Shown here: piece after piece, positions 54,740 through 57,303 of the stretch | How the letters are laid out: each line of letters begins with the position of its first letter | Position numbering within the stretch: the stretch's first letter is position 1 | Source of the DNA: Lycorma delicatula | Taxonomy: Eukaryota > Arthropoda > Insecta > Hemiptera > Fulgoridae | Assembly (NCBI RefSeq): GCF_047948215.1 | Contig: NC_134455.1 | Span: forward strand, 150,580,575-150,644,574 | DNA: 64,000 bases | Reading direction: 5' to 3' | Made by a program: the position numbers and the translations under genes | Notes under the pieces: model-generated | Database searches by the model: none | Seen by the model: the letters and a program-made list of their open reading frames with translations, nothing else | What the model was told of the DNA's origin: nothing

Positions 54740-57302
54740 TTTATTAATACATTTTAGGATTAGAGATGAATCTAGTGCAGTTCTGTTACTCAATAAATAC
54801 ATTTATGGATATATTGATTTTTCTGAAGTCAATACTTATAAGACCCATATTCCTCTGTACCACTGTACTAATAACAATTATAATTACATTTACAATGAGA
54901 ATTATAGTAATAATAGGTGTTTGGATGATTGTGCAAGAGGCTATTGTGGCAGATGATACTCATAATGTTTTACATTGCAAAGATGGACATGTAGATTCAA
55001 AATTATTTAATAGTAATTGTCTTGATTTGATTAATTTTAATAACGTTGACCTTGATGATAAGGAAAAGTTTATCATTGCTAATGTGTTTAGATTTAATTT
55101 GAATGATGGTGATAAGAATAATGTTATTAAAAATATAGTAATTGATTCTGAAATGAGTATTAATAAAGTAAATCCATATGACCAAGAACAATTATGTAAC
55201 ATCATTAAAATGTAAAATTCATAAAATTAGAAGTAAAAATTTGACTTGCAAACCAATTTCAAAAAATGTTAATAAAAAAGTAATTTACCAATTAAAGATT
55301 AAATTAAATAAGAATAATTGCATTATCTTAAAATCAGATAAAACCAAAACTCCTGTCATTATATATACTGAAAAACATAATAATCTGATGAAACAATATG
55401 TGTTAGAAAATAATTTCAAAGAAATAAATGATCCCACTAATAAATTTCTAAAAATAACTAAAAGTTCAATAAAAAAAAATACCGTAATATTTTTAATTAT
55501 AAAAATAACATAAAATATCATTCTAGATTATACCCACTTGAACCAAGAGCTCCAAAATTAATGGGACTCCAAAAATACATAAACCTAGTATACCTATGAG
55601 ACCTTTGATAGATTTCACAACTGATCCATCATACTCAAAAACAATAGATAAAATTCTTAGGATAAAAATGAATTTGGATTATAAATACAATATAAAAAAC
55701 GAATTTGAAATTATAAATAAATTAAAAGATTTAACAGTTAGAGAAAAAACTGGGATGGTAAGTTACAATATTAGTAATCTGTATCCTAGCATACCCGTAG
55801 ATAAAGCAGTTCAATTAATAAAAAACAAATTAATGTACAATAATGAAGACCCTTTGTTTTTGATAATATTACTATTGTTAGAAATATTTGCCAACAAAAT
55901 TACTTTACTTAATGATAAATATTATATTCAGGAAAATACTTTACTTTGGGTTTTCCATTATCAGATACCAAGTCTGAAATTAATTTACAGGATTTTGAAG
56001 ATAAAATTATTTATGGCATTATTCATACACATAATATCTTGACTAGGTATGTTGATGATGATTTGTAGTTTATAATCCCATTACACATTTTCTGCTCCCT
56101 AATGAGGGACGAGACATCTTCATCGGTAAGGTTACGGTCAATATCATTCCATCTAGATAAAAATATCTTGATAGAAAATAATGGATTGATGGGTCTCCCC
56201 CAATCGGTATATCACACAGTTTCTCTTCGGGCATGGTGCCTCTCGAGCGAGTTTGGCTAGGTTTCGTTTGGCGGATTCGATTCAATGCCCGGATTATGGG
56301 ACTGATGATATAGTGAACCACGTCCTGTACGTCTGTCCCCGATACGAGGTCAAACGTTCCCAAGCTGTTAGCGAACTTGAGAGAATACATTCCTTTCTGG
56401 ATCTCCGTATTAACTGGATGATCCGAGAGTAGTGGTTTATAGTGGCTGGTTTTCTTAACGCCCTTGCGGTGTAGGTCTGCACAGGGAGTTTAATTGAGGT
56501 ACTCGATCGTGGTAGGATCTCGGGTGGCTAGGGTTCCGGATTAGGTGTTGGATTGGTTGGAGGTAGGTGCATAAGACATAATTTTGATTGATATGAGTGT
56601 AGCACGATTTACCTTTAAACTCGTTCGTTTTCTGAGGCATTCACAGTCACGAACGGTGCTGTCAAATCTGGACTAGGCGCGGGGTTCGCGCATCCGCGTT
56701 TACATAAAAAATAAAGTTGACGTCTAACCCACCAGTTTGGTCTAGAGGTAAACGCGTCTTCGCAAATCAGCTGATTTCAAAGCCGAGAGTTCCAACGTTG
56801 AAGTCCTAGTAAAGGCATTTACTTTTATACGGATTTGAATACTAGATCGTGGATACCGGTGTTCTTTGGTGGTTGGGTTTCAATTAACTACACATCTCAG
56901 AGGTGGCCGACCTCAGACTGACAAGACTATACTTCACATACACTCATACATATCATCCTCATTCATCCTCTGAAACAGGAAAGAGAAAGGTCTGTTATAC
57001 CGGTCTTGTTACAATATGTTTAAAATATTGTACAATAATACACGTGTAATTTATATTGTGCAGCCACGTTAATATGATATTAATTTCATTCTTGACGATC
57101 AAAAACGTTTTTTTATTTCAGGTCGGGAGCAACTTAAAAACTCCAAAATATCCGATATGGATTGTTAACAGTGAAAATCATTTTACCGTTATCTATTCTG
57201 ATAATATGAAACTTGTTTCTGACTGGCGTGCAGAGCGACAATTTTGCATTCGCCATTACGACAGCATGCAAAACGGTTCAGAAGAAGTAAAACTAACAAT
57301 CG
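2237..57302 (+). CDS. MINDY4: MINDY-4-family (FAM188B) deubiquitinase-like gene, seven joined exons, 3' end outside window
   Basis: Joined exons 2237-2308, 11308-11773, 32859-33883, 40085-40275, 43610-43792, 49009-49219 and 57122-57302 give 776 codons plus one base, with every splice phase consistent. The family is known as MINDY cysteine proteases that trim Lys48-linked ubiquitin chains. Visible blocks in order: SLVREYLSKK (residues 15-24), a long Ser/Asn/Lys/Glu-rich middle (about 180-470), QSFVF and YGLIQNK ending at 521, RGPSGILATVQAF from 522, LLLTGHAVSNVFDN, RSDVGFLSIQEHF, PIWIVNSENHFTVIY and DWRAERQF. Order and length match vertebrate MINDY-4 (about 750 residues); only the short C-terminal tail is missing. 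Gln519 (oxyanion hole) and His736 are present, but the nucleophile position is Ser525 instead of Cys. Orthology is inferred from recalled family motifs, not from a search. Loss of activity is inference. Confidence 0.9.
3258..3280. repeat. (TA)n microsatellite
   Basis: Uninterrupted TA dinucleotide run. Confidence 0.95.
3343..3490 (-). repeat. tRNA-derived SINE, tail type B
   Basis: Reverse complement shows a tRNA-like head with a degenerate B box (GTTTAAATCCC), then GCATTTGTCATAAGC and the tail ATGCATAAGCC / CTTCTACGGTGAATTAAT. Related to the copies at 9.7, 12.1, 34.8 and 58.8 kb. Diverged and old. Confidence 0.7.
4667..4827 (+). repeat. tRNA-derived SINE, tail type A
   Basis: Head reads GGCCTCCGTGGTATGAGTGG (A-box region) and GGTTCAAATCCC (B box), then GGCATGGCATTTTCA. 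The tail has CATCTCATCCTATGAAG, CTAATGGTGGTCCCGGAG and an A-rich end. The head folds like a tRNA with a CTTTCAT anticodon loop. It is a retroposed Pol III element, not a working tRNA gene. Confidence 0.8.
5985..7651 (-). pseudogene. Decayed multicopy transposon-like protein gene (arthropod-wide family), several frames
   Basis: Fragments in shifting frames read, in order from 7651 down: CYVCGEFTVKN and CTNCSVYLRGW (Cys pairs that look zinc-binding), IWHEPCQSHVTDCYFCLTS, KYTVKYPSLQSAIRPVPHSE, PHLISQGELNDLIRNLHFS, AELLGSRLHGWNFL, then DLRLFIDLSKYSLKVVLLLN, AAWVSFKDVCRTFLGKQKS, and last VSDEHDECFHQDISVMENRY with GKWNTNMLADYC. I recognise this set from a highly repeated, functionally uncharacterised protein family of insects and spiders that behaves like a mobile element. 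Frameshifts and stops between pieces show that this copy is dead. It lies antisense in intron 1. No terminal repeats were identified. Confidence 0.7.
7732..7774. repeat. 15-bp minisatellite, about three units
   Basis: Unit CAATACAAACAAATA repeated head to tail at 7732, 7747 and 7762, the last unit partial. Confidence 0.9.
9595..9665 (+). mobile_element. Reverse-transcriptase scrap with RYVDD box
   Basis: An open stretch translates as KDDDKNLYYSRYVDDCFF, with the RYVDD box at 9627-9641. RYVDD is the catalytic palm motif style of Penelope-like elements. Little else survives, and a SINE lies just downstream. Confidence 0.45.
9708..9805 (+). repeat. SINE fragment, tail type B
   Basis: Starts inside the tRNA-like head (GTGTACAAATCCCAGTCAGG), then CATAGCATTTTTCATATG, AAGCTTTGAGCTAATGTTG and an A/T-rich end. 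It lacks the 5' half of the head. Confidence 0.65.
11308..11773 (+). CDS. MINDY4: MINDY4-like exon 2 (residues 25-180)
   Basis: Acceptor ATTTCAG precedes GGATTTGAAGCC, which continues exon 1 in phase 0. It encodes GFEATLRCLSLEYPKRK, then REELSEQLGVQNLL and LEVLLQEFIK, an N-terminal helical region like that of MINDY-4, and a polar segment ending HTYLAAGGRKKLQKF and LNSVSK. One base (G) is left for the next exon. The donor is AAAG|GCAAGT, a GC-type site; the first base of the split Gly codon comes from here and the other two from 32859. Reading through instead of splicing soon reaches a stop (at 11786). Confidence 0.85.
11774..11775 (+). other. GC-type 5' splice site of intron 2
   Basis: The exon 2/intron 2 boundary reads AAAG|GCAAGTAT. 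No GT nearby keeps the phase, and GC with a strong AAGT extension is the classic context of the minor GC-AG intron class. The phase (1 + 2) joins exactly with the acceptor TGTTTTAG|GA at 32851-32860. Transcript evidence would settle it. Confidence 0.75.
12071..12217 (-). repeat. tRNA-derived SINE, tail type B
   Basis: Reverse complement reads GGTGTGGTAGTTCTCATCC, TTTCATCCGAAGGTCCC, B box GATTCAAATCCTGG, TCAGGCATGACATTTTTCAT, and ends in the CTTTATAAGCTTCTG tail. Almost full length. Confidence 0.8.
14600..14629. repeat. Short-loop hairpin (13-bp arms, 4-nt loop)
   Basis: AATATTTCTAAAA, loop GCTT, TTTTAGAAATATT. Confidence 0.85.
15801..16008 (-). repeat. Tandem repeat, about 62-68 bp units, each with a histone-stem-loop-like hairpin
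   Basis: Units begin with TTATAACC at about 15804, 15866, 15934 and 15998. On the minus strand each unit carries a sequence resembling the 3' stem-loop of replication-dependent histone mRNA: AGTCCT TCTC AGGGCT (6-bp stem with a G-U pair, 4-nt loop), GGCCCTTTTCAG, and AGCCCTTCTCAGAGC. No histone coding sequence is visible nearby. It may be a satellite or a retroelement piece; the histone link is inference. Confidence 0.6.
16009..16330. other. GC-richer unclassified segment next to the tandem repeat
   Basis: Noticeably richer in G+C than its surroundings. The minus strand reads CCAATCAGAATGAATGACTC followed by CCATAAAAGG, resembling a CCAAT box plus a TATA-like element pointing into the tandem repeat. 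Short overlapping frames on both strands show no recognisable protein. It is probably part of the same repeat unit as 15801-16008. Confidence 0.4.
16371..16393. repeat. (AT)n microsatellite
   Basis: Uninterrupted AT run following CACACATACACAAACA. Confidence 0.9.
17300..17868 (-). mobile_element. Helitron-like non-autonomous copy X1
   Basis: The left end (in this strand sense the 3' end) has GACGTCTGTACGTACG, followed by ATTAGCCGTAGAATGTTGAA and TTGATTGCAATCGACTAAAC. The right end is GAAGTCATGTGGTGACCACA then TCAGATTTTTT. An inverted relative with a coding interior lies at 60.61-62.29 kb, and a second partial copy at 21.9 kb. Read from the minus strand it starts TCTGATGTGG (a TC start) with a 7-bp palindrome, as Helitrons can. 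Family assignment is inference. Confidence 0.5.
18071..19094. repeat. Unclassified segment bounded by about 70-bp direct repeats
   Basis: CATTTTTGA.AAATGTTGGTC then CGTATCTTATTT..TT.TACGA occurs at 18071-18139 and again at 19027-19094 in the same orientation. The interior left half (18140-18490) is GC-richer than its surroundings and contains an ATG at 18442 followed by 15 codons and a GAG|GTGAGT donor-like site. It may be a short LTR-type or foldback element, or contain a first exon. Nothing recognisable is encoded. Confidence 0.4.
19365..20158 (-). mobile_element. Jockey/CR1-like LINE fragment (reverse transcriptase)
   Basis: Minus-strand pieces read KPLNM-upstream KTGRPSSLQTS, DDPKSYRPIALLTAIYKLFE, RLLYSKIGRKILEIPLDQAG and FRPERNCIDSM, the classic RT palm entry (SYRPI.LL) and QAGFRP block. 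Frameshifts and stops occur. The 3' end has an imperfect hairpin at 19365-19404 (arms TGCTGAACGACG and CGTCGTTTAGCA). Its upstream end abuts another LINE at a palindrome. Confidence 0.75.
20141..20179. repeat. Perfect 18-bp inverted repeat with 3-nt loop at a LINE-LINE junction
   Basis: TGTTTTGGGAATTAGGCG, loop ATA, CGCCTAATTCCCAAAACA. It lies exactly where the LINE to the left and the LINE to the right meet. Confidence 0.95.
20180..21800 (-). mobile_element. LINE fragment with endonuclease end and reverse transcriptase (RTE/CFDP2-like)
   Basis: From 21800 down: YTWKKPGDTARYQIDYIMVK and TYPGADIDSDKNL (end of an APE-type endonuclease; this type is often labelled craniofacial development protein 2-like), a Lys/Glu-rich linker, WVEYIEELY, FKRALKDLNGRKAPVIDGIP, SDFKKSVIVMIPKKTG, CEEYRTIS, then RRIESRVEEVLGEDQFG, KPTYLAFIDL with a TAA in place of the next codon, KAFDNVDWNKMFGIL, GVRQGCSLSP and GVTVQGEKIKML. 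KAPG is KAPV here. Frameshifts and stops make it dead. It is cut just before the expected FADD box. Confidence 0.8.
21893..22165 (-). mobile_element. Helitron-like partial copy X2
   Basis: Shares with X1 the run AGGGTAAG.C.CATC, ACTTCATCTCC, AATTTAAATATATT.ATTTA and the end GGAAGTCATGAGGTGTCCAC then ATCAGATTTTTTT. It is a second same-orientation copy, lacking the other end. Family assignment is inference. Confidence 0.5.
22166..23259. other. AT-rich intronic DNA
   Basis: No recognised element. Overlapping short frames around 22637-23058 on both strands look like chance. Confidence 0.4.
23260..25400 (-). mobile_element. ORF1-only jockey-like non-LTR element, copy A
   Basis: On the minus strand: a 5' leader (about 25080-25400), an ORF1 beginning MEASTTTSSVVKGPYKNL near 25058, FVPIPKYLVIRKKKG, TAMGLFMETVNDLQSSRLLK, VGRLNTKRNGEVV, FNKPKCPEKIMAGFHRLDVR, and a zinc knuckle degraded to CLGFQKFGYTVAKC (expected C..C....H....C), then a basic C terminus and a 3' UTR ending in GCCCC TAAAATTTAAAAAG and a TAA-rich tail. 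No endonuclease or RT lies between ORF1 and the tail. Frameshifts are present. ORF1p in this family is an RNA-binding gag-like protein. Confidence 0.75.
25401..27160 (-). mobile_element. ORF1-only jockey-like non-LTR element, copy B (5' end lost)
   Basis: Minus-strand ORF1 pieces: VSPKYLVIKKKEGDFFKISP, TMGLFVETVNDVQSSRLLKA and IVIEIVPY, then NCPEYKEELAIQKIKTF. The 3' end repeats the copy A tail (GATGCCCCTAAAAACTTAAA then an ATAACAATAA end) and directly abuts the 5' end of copy A. At about 27130-27190 its 5' side breaks into an oppositely oriented element. Confidence 0.7.
27190..29020 (+). mobile_element. Jockey-like ORF2 fragment (endonuclease end, linker, reverse transcriptase)
   Basis: Plus-strand pieces in several frames: TSLLSRLTWRVSKIFF and PVII (end of the endonuclease), SGKPRRSSVPWWNEGCRRAL, RRALRDFNRRTTTALLCAFR, KSYLNYVS, PIGLKNNGI, then RQGRTTDQYQDLSIDHVVSL, KVYDMT (RT palm, YDTTW expected), LHKWGIQGNLFAFNRDILSS, SLFVDDF (the palm aspartates, FVDD), and RVTFLELWFDQRLTWQHILR, MLDMLRVLSNTHWGADRLCM, VHNSFIRLATDAF. 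Many frameshifts. Dead copy. Confidence 0.75.
29030..29515 (-). mobile_element. Second LINE reverse-transcriptase fragment, opposite strand
   Basis: Minus strand reads VGVFFDLQKAFVMTWRHEIM, then after a shift WGIRGNLPVL, NVIPQGSP and DLAVVYV-type sequence, so this is RT palm and thumb of a related LINE in the other direction. The QKAF Asp that follows in active copies reads Val here. Confidence 0.65.
29530..30286 (-). mobile_element. ORF1-only element copy C, left part (ORF1 start and part of 5' leader)
   Basis: Minus strand holds PRKTSRPREPLSSEAKRR and degraded YLVIK / ETVN-type ORF1 sequence, preceded (30070-30286) by a leader that matches the copy A leader: AATATGTCATAAGGTGTG, CAGTCAGCCGCCT and CAGGGCTCGCACGTA. 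The leader is interrupted at 30286 by the R1-like LINE and resumes at 32341. Confidence 0.7.
30274..30286. repeat. Target-site duplication, left copy (13 bp)
   Basis: ACCCTTACCCATA, repeated exactly at 32341-32353 on the other side of the R1-like LINE. Confidence 0.8.
30287..32340 (-). mobile_element. R1-clade-like LINE insertion, 5'-truncated, about 2.05 kb
   Basis: Minus strand reads CGFMKGVGIEDCI, AVFVDIKAAFPS, ADDFLLLV-type residues, GWMDMQNLTISVPKTKCMLF, VISRVKVHKYLGVLFDVKLL, DAVSVMQKLRRIARKDYGLS, GRHLYMVY, ERSLYRFIQDLGRWYTSPLF and NLNQYLFLFRLTAHELC. These are RT and C-terminal blocks of R1-like elements. The left margin lacks an obvious poly-A, as some R1-type elements do. A 12-base C run at 30865-30876 lies in it. 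Frameshifts and stops are present. Confidence 0.78.
32341..32353. repeat. Target-site duplication, right copy (13 bp)
   Basis: ACCCTTACCCATA, identical to 30274-30286. Confidence 0.8.
32354..32600 (-). mobile_element. Resumed 5' leader of ORF1-only copy C
   Basis: Continues the leader interrupted at 30286: ATAATCCCTGCCGAAGTGAC and the CACTTCGGCTGAC run match the copy A leader near 25285-25330 (AATCTCTGCC..GGGCCGAAGTGACTG). Confidence 0.6.
32859..33883 (+). CDS. MINDY4: MINDY4-like exon 3 (residues 180-521), disordered middle plus start of catalytic domain
   Basis: Acceptor TGTTTTAG; the first two bases complete a Gly codon, then CSRFVDKKEDSESL. The bulk is low-complexity, rich in Asn, Ser, Glu and Lys and probably disordered. 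The last 50 residues return to conserved sequence: FIPVSPEMIILLKKLIF, YQWLGQSFVF and KYGLIQNK. These correspond to the start of the MINDY-3/4 catalytic domain, including the oxyanion-hole Gln519. It ends in phase 0 at AAG|GTAAGA. Confidence 0.9.
33884..34755. other. Intron 3, left part, nothing recognised
   Basis: AT-rich intronic DNA between exon 3 and the next SINE. No frame or repeat I can name. Confidence 0.5.
34756..34914 (+). repeat. tRNA-derived SINE, tail type B
   Basis: GTGGTAGCGTCTTGGCCTTT, B box GGTTCGAATCCC, GATCAGGCATGGCATTTTTC, CATGCACTAGCTTCAAGC, and an (AAAT)n tail. The B box is perfect, so this is among the younger copies. Confidence 0.85.
35870..37620 (+). mobile_element. 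Decayed Penelope-like/LINE retroelement
   Basis: Plus-strand pieces: FPTFSEVLQIHKDNLMSGSL, LLKENLKIHSIVGVAFS, LQKEHLTAGSRL (a degraded MGSPLS-type RT block), SPIDGGIDYRAKD, ASDSTNSVIQGRASVCLGVY, and near 37300 VIYKLQRGKL, which resembles the start of a GIY-YIG-type endonuclease region. A SINE (36742-36861) interrupts it. Heavily broken; the clade is uncertain. Confidence 0.45.
36742..36861 (-). repeat. SINE fragment, tail type A
   Basis: Reverse complement: GGCTCCCAGGTTCAAATCCC, AGTCAGACATGGAATTTTCA, CATGCTACAAATCATTCATC, CATCCTCTGAAGCAATACCT and AATGATGGACCTGGAGG, then poly-A. It lacks the first part of the tRNA-like head. Confidence 0.75.
38614..38657. repeat. Perfect 18-bp inverted repeat, 8-nt loop
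   Basis: GAGAAGAAGGATATTAAA, loop TTAATTAG, TTTAATATCCTTCTTCTC. Confidence 0.95.
38774..38860. repeat. (AT)n then (GT)n microsatellites
   Basis: A 40-odd base AT run, then a short spacer, then a GT run of about eight units starting near 38844. Confidence 0.9.
40085..40275 (+). CDS. MINDY4: MINDY4-like exon 4, active-site exon with Cys-to-Ser change
   Basis: Acceptor CTTTACAG, phase 0. It encodes RGPSGILATVQAFILKALLF and continues with SLIHALSNILWQAG and KKCGVIV. In active MINDY proteins the second block reads GPC, with the Cys as nucleophile on the first residues of a helix. Here the codon at 40094-40096 is AGT (Ser), one base away from TGT (Cys). The surrounding motif is otherwise intact. 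It ends GTCAG|GTATGC, leaving two bases. Confidence 0.9.
40394..41564 (-). mobile_element. Tc1-like DNA transposon remnant with terminal inverted repeats
   Basis: Left end after TA: CAGTAGCATGCAAATTAATC. Right end: GATTAATTTGCACACTG. The minus strand between them reads HAKWTKEDWKNVIFSDKSHF and YVQGQRVHTLEKHH (transposase centre with the first catalytic Asp), and an N-terminal region with SESTSKTQQQIAYELGV. SDES is SDKS here. Stops and frameshifts make it inactive. Length (about 1.17 kb) is close to a complete element. Confidence 0.75.
41565..43609. other. Intron 4, right part
   Basis: AT-rich. No repeat recognised. Near its end lies an in-phase open stretch 43341-43545 that could be an alternative terminal exon. 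Confidence 0.4.
43341..43545 (+). other. Candidate alternative 3'-terminal exon or orphan open frame
   Basis: A pyrimidine-rich stretch ends CTCCATAAG at 43340. Splicing exon 4 (which leaves AG) to A43341 gives RTGYNKLDYLKLILTWFLSH, then DQVAVEKLKGSISLPKFVNI, LTQEAEKIKLCINEVYCL and a TGA at 43543-43545. An AATAAA occurs just after, near 43560. The composition is protein-like. No homologue recognised; it may equally be a decayed repeat. Confidence 0.25.
43610..43792 (+). CDS. MINDY4: MINDY4-like exon 5 (residues 585-646)
   Basis: Acceptor CCAATTTAG; the first A completes an Arg codon. It encodes RCNEKEDASNSDLFSG, then LASLQAAIEKNINQF, and GCFLFMVSVILSSGIK, matching the MINDY-4 segment with a chain-binding helix followed by a buried strand/helix (the YGCILLTLSAILS-type block of the vertebrate protein). 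It ends AAGAA|GTAAGT, leaving two bases. Confidence 0.88.
44390..45960 (-). mobile_element. Degenerate LINE fragment (3' half of ORF2)
   Basis: Minus-strand pieces: TRIESKVVNELVEYQEGF (RT palm entry), then MDWTKKLTKPELVKW, CDAECLS, DELKRKGRKILRKVLDLKK with EEGYRKRNYKEIYF, and SEERKK.FSERMKEHWRKEK. The KIERKILRKILGP-type block and EYWRKRK block mark the C terminus of a common insect LINE family. Many stops. Confidence 0.6.
45961..46620. other. Intron 5 middle, nothing firmly recognised
   Basis: Contains a 12-bp inverted repeat with a 2-nt loop at 46027-46052 (arms TAATTTTGTATT and AATACAAAATTA). Otherwise unclassified. Confidence 0.45.
46626..47950 (-). mobile_element. Tc/mariner-superfamily transposon remnant with terminal inverted repeats
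   Basis: Ends match as inverted repeats: GTGTTTCAAAATGAATATTG at left, and CAATATTAATTTTGAAACAC at right. The minus-strand transposase shows an HTH region SDDNVERVRESFVRSPKKSV and RKASRELAIPVTSVRRVLRK, then IWGSENPHEILQCERDSPKL, NVFCVVSRRLVYGFFF, LQQFGAPPY and, C-terminal, YVPPLPAYLTNLRHRIEAAV. The second catalytic Asp (LQQDGAPPH) reads Phe. Frameshifts occur elsewhere. Inactive. Confidence 0.8.
47957..48950 (-). mobile_element. Mariner (Mos1-like) transposon remnant, one end missing
   Basis: The left end starts ACGAGGTCTGTAAATAAAGT after a TA. The minus strand encodes TQVFRWYKAFSDGRERL, MDDQRSGRPLTSKSDDNDER, LTVRMIAEQLHLNHTTVHQI, KLVPKNHTVEQKNNRVEVCR, ITGDESWVFD (first Asp), PTGQTVNQYVYREILERLRR and DNWMLHHDNALCHTALNEFL (second Asp). 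A stop follows VFD, and a frameshift precedes PVLDFKKNTLK. The first about 50 residues and the right terminal repeat are absent. It abuts the previous transposon. Confidence 0.85.
49009..49219 (+). CDS. MINDY4: MINDY4-like exon 6 (residues 646-716)
   Basis: Acceptor TTCTACAG. It encodes DINDEVYSLTGSNGLCSLEL, LLLTGHAVSNVFDN, HGVSKRSDVGFLSIQEHF and KIFQ. This is the best-conserved stretch of the family (LLTG.AVSNVF and RSD.GFLS..EH). It ends in phase 0 at CAG|GTAATA. Confidence 0.92.
49220..49890. other. Intron 6, left part, nothing recognised
   Basis: AT-rich with a short AT run near 49288. Nothing recognisable. Confidence 0.5.
49900..50760 (-). mobile_element. Jockey-like ORF2 fragment (endonuclease end and linker)
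   Basis: Minus strand: MDLCLLNDGSYTLIYSLSGT, ISCIDLLFCSASLLSRLIWC (APE endonuclease core with the SCIDL block), AVVISVSNSNLPQ, VFGKTDWIG, then LNYVDSWTTSSSVIWRKVRS, PLPIGMENNNIPVITTIDVA and SLTSSYYHEF. Same family as the 27.2-29.0 kb copy, in the opposite direction, ending before the RT. Confidence 0.75.
50770..53390. other. Intron 6, middle
   Basis: AT-rich. Contains a 14-bp inverted repeat with 9-nt loop (52680-52716), and at 52955-53010 a stretch resembling 54743-54795 (TTTTAGGATTGGAAATGAAT, CTAGTGTAACTTTGTTATTC), so a short piece of the same retroelement as at 54.8 kb may lie here. Confidence 0.45.
52680..52716. repeat. 14-bp inverted repeat, 9-nt loop
   Basis: TTGTTAAATAAGAT, loop GTCATTGAT, ATCTTATTTAACAA. 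Confidence 0.95.
53400..54560 (-). mobile_element. CR1/jockey-like LINE fragment, interrupted by a SINE
   Basis: Minus strand: GLPQGTVLSPIIFLIYAN-type sequence near 54400, then (after the SINE) FVDDIALIFSGVSWRDVNNN, LDILTLNIHKTKFTICTLN, IKLHTHVNE, YLDVIVDVHIKWDCHIKYL, and LVAAYDTQFSKLFILQKHLI with RAALGRPRLYPSKKIFEETN. These are RT palm boxes 4 and 5 and the C-terminal domain. Stops are present. Confidence 0.75.
54196..54360 (+). repeat. tRNA-derived SINE, tail type A, inserted in a LINE
   Basis: Nearly complete: GCCTCCGTGACACGAGTGGT, GCGTCTCGGCCTTTCATCCG, B box GGTTCGAATCTC, GTCAGGCATGACATTTTC, CACGCTACAAATC, CATCCTCTGAAACAATACC, TAACGGTGGACCCAGAG and an A-rich end. Splits the LINE between its PQG and FVDD boxes. 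Confidence 0.85.
54684..54735. repeat. (CT)n then (AT)n microsatellite
   Basis: Uninterrupted CT run followed directly by an AT run. Confidence 0.95.
54766..56062 (+). mobile_element. Penelope-like retroelement, decayed
   Basis: Plus-strand pieces in three frames: LKSDKTKTPVIIYTEKHNNL, MKQYVLENNFKEI, MGTPKIHKPS (spans a frame change), IPMRPLIDFTTDPSYSKTID, TGMVSYNISNLYPSIPVDKA, KITLLNDKYYIQE and TRYVDDDL (RYVDD at 56044-56058) followed by a stop. PKIHKP, RP(I/L), LFxSIP-like and RYVDD are hallmark blocks of Penelope-like RTs. It ends abruptly at an R1-like tail. Confidence 0.7.
56066..56640 (+). mobile_element. R1-like LINE 3'-terminal fragment
   Basis: Plus strand: NGLMGLPQSVYHTVSLRAW, RFRLADSIQCPDYGTDDIVN and HVLYVCPRYEVKRSQAVSEL, ERIHSFLDLRINWMIRE and VAGFLNALAV. 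The C....D...H....C pattern is the C-terminal zinc-knuckle-like motif of R1-clade ORF2. Frame changes and stops show decay. Confidence 0.7.
56725..56989 (+). repeat. Second tRNA-derived SINE family
   Basis: A-box region TTTGGTCTAGAGGTAAACGC, CGCAAATCAGCTGATTTC, B-box-like GAGAGTTCCAACG, then body GATCGTGGATACCGGTGTTC, GGTTGGGTTTCAATTAAC and the tail CATTCATCCTCTGAAACAGG. The head differs from the other SINEs but the CATCCTCTGAAACA tail is shared with tail type A. Confidence 0.7.
57122..57302 (+). CDS. MINDY4: MINDY4-like exon 7 with catalytic histidine (residues 717-777 partial)
   Basis: Acceptor TTTATTTCAG, phase 0. It encodes VGSNLKTPKYPIWIVNSENH (His736, codon 57179-57181), FTVIYSDNMKLVSDWRAERQ and EEVKLTI. 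HFTV carries the catalytic histidine of the family. It ends ATCG|GTAAGA, leaving one base. The remaining C-terminal tail (the LCIRTKW-type block in relatives) was looked for in 57303-64000 and not found, so the last exon lies further right. Confidence 0.9.
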
Positions 57303-57303
57303 G

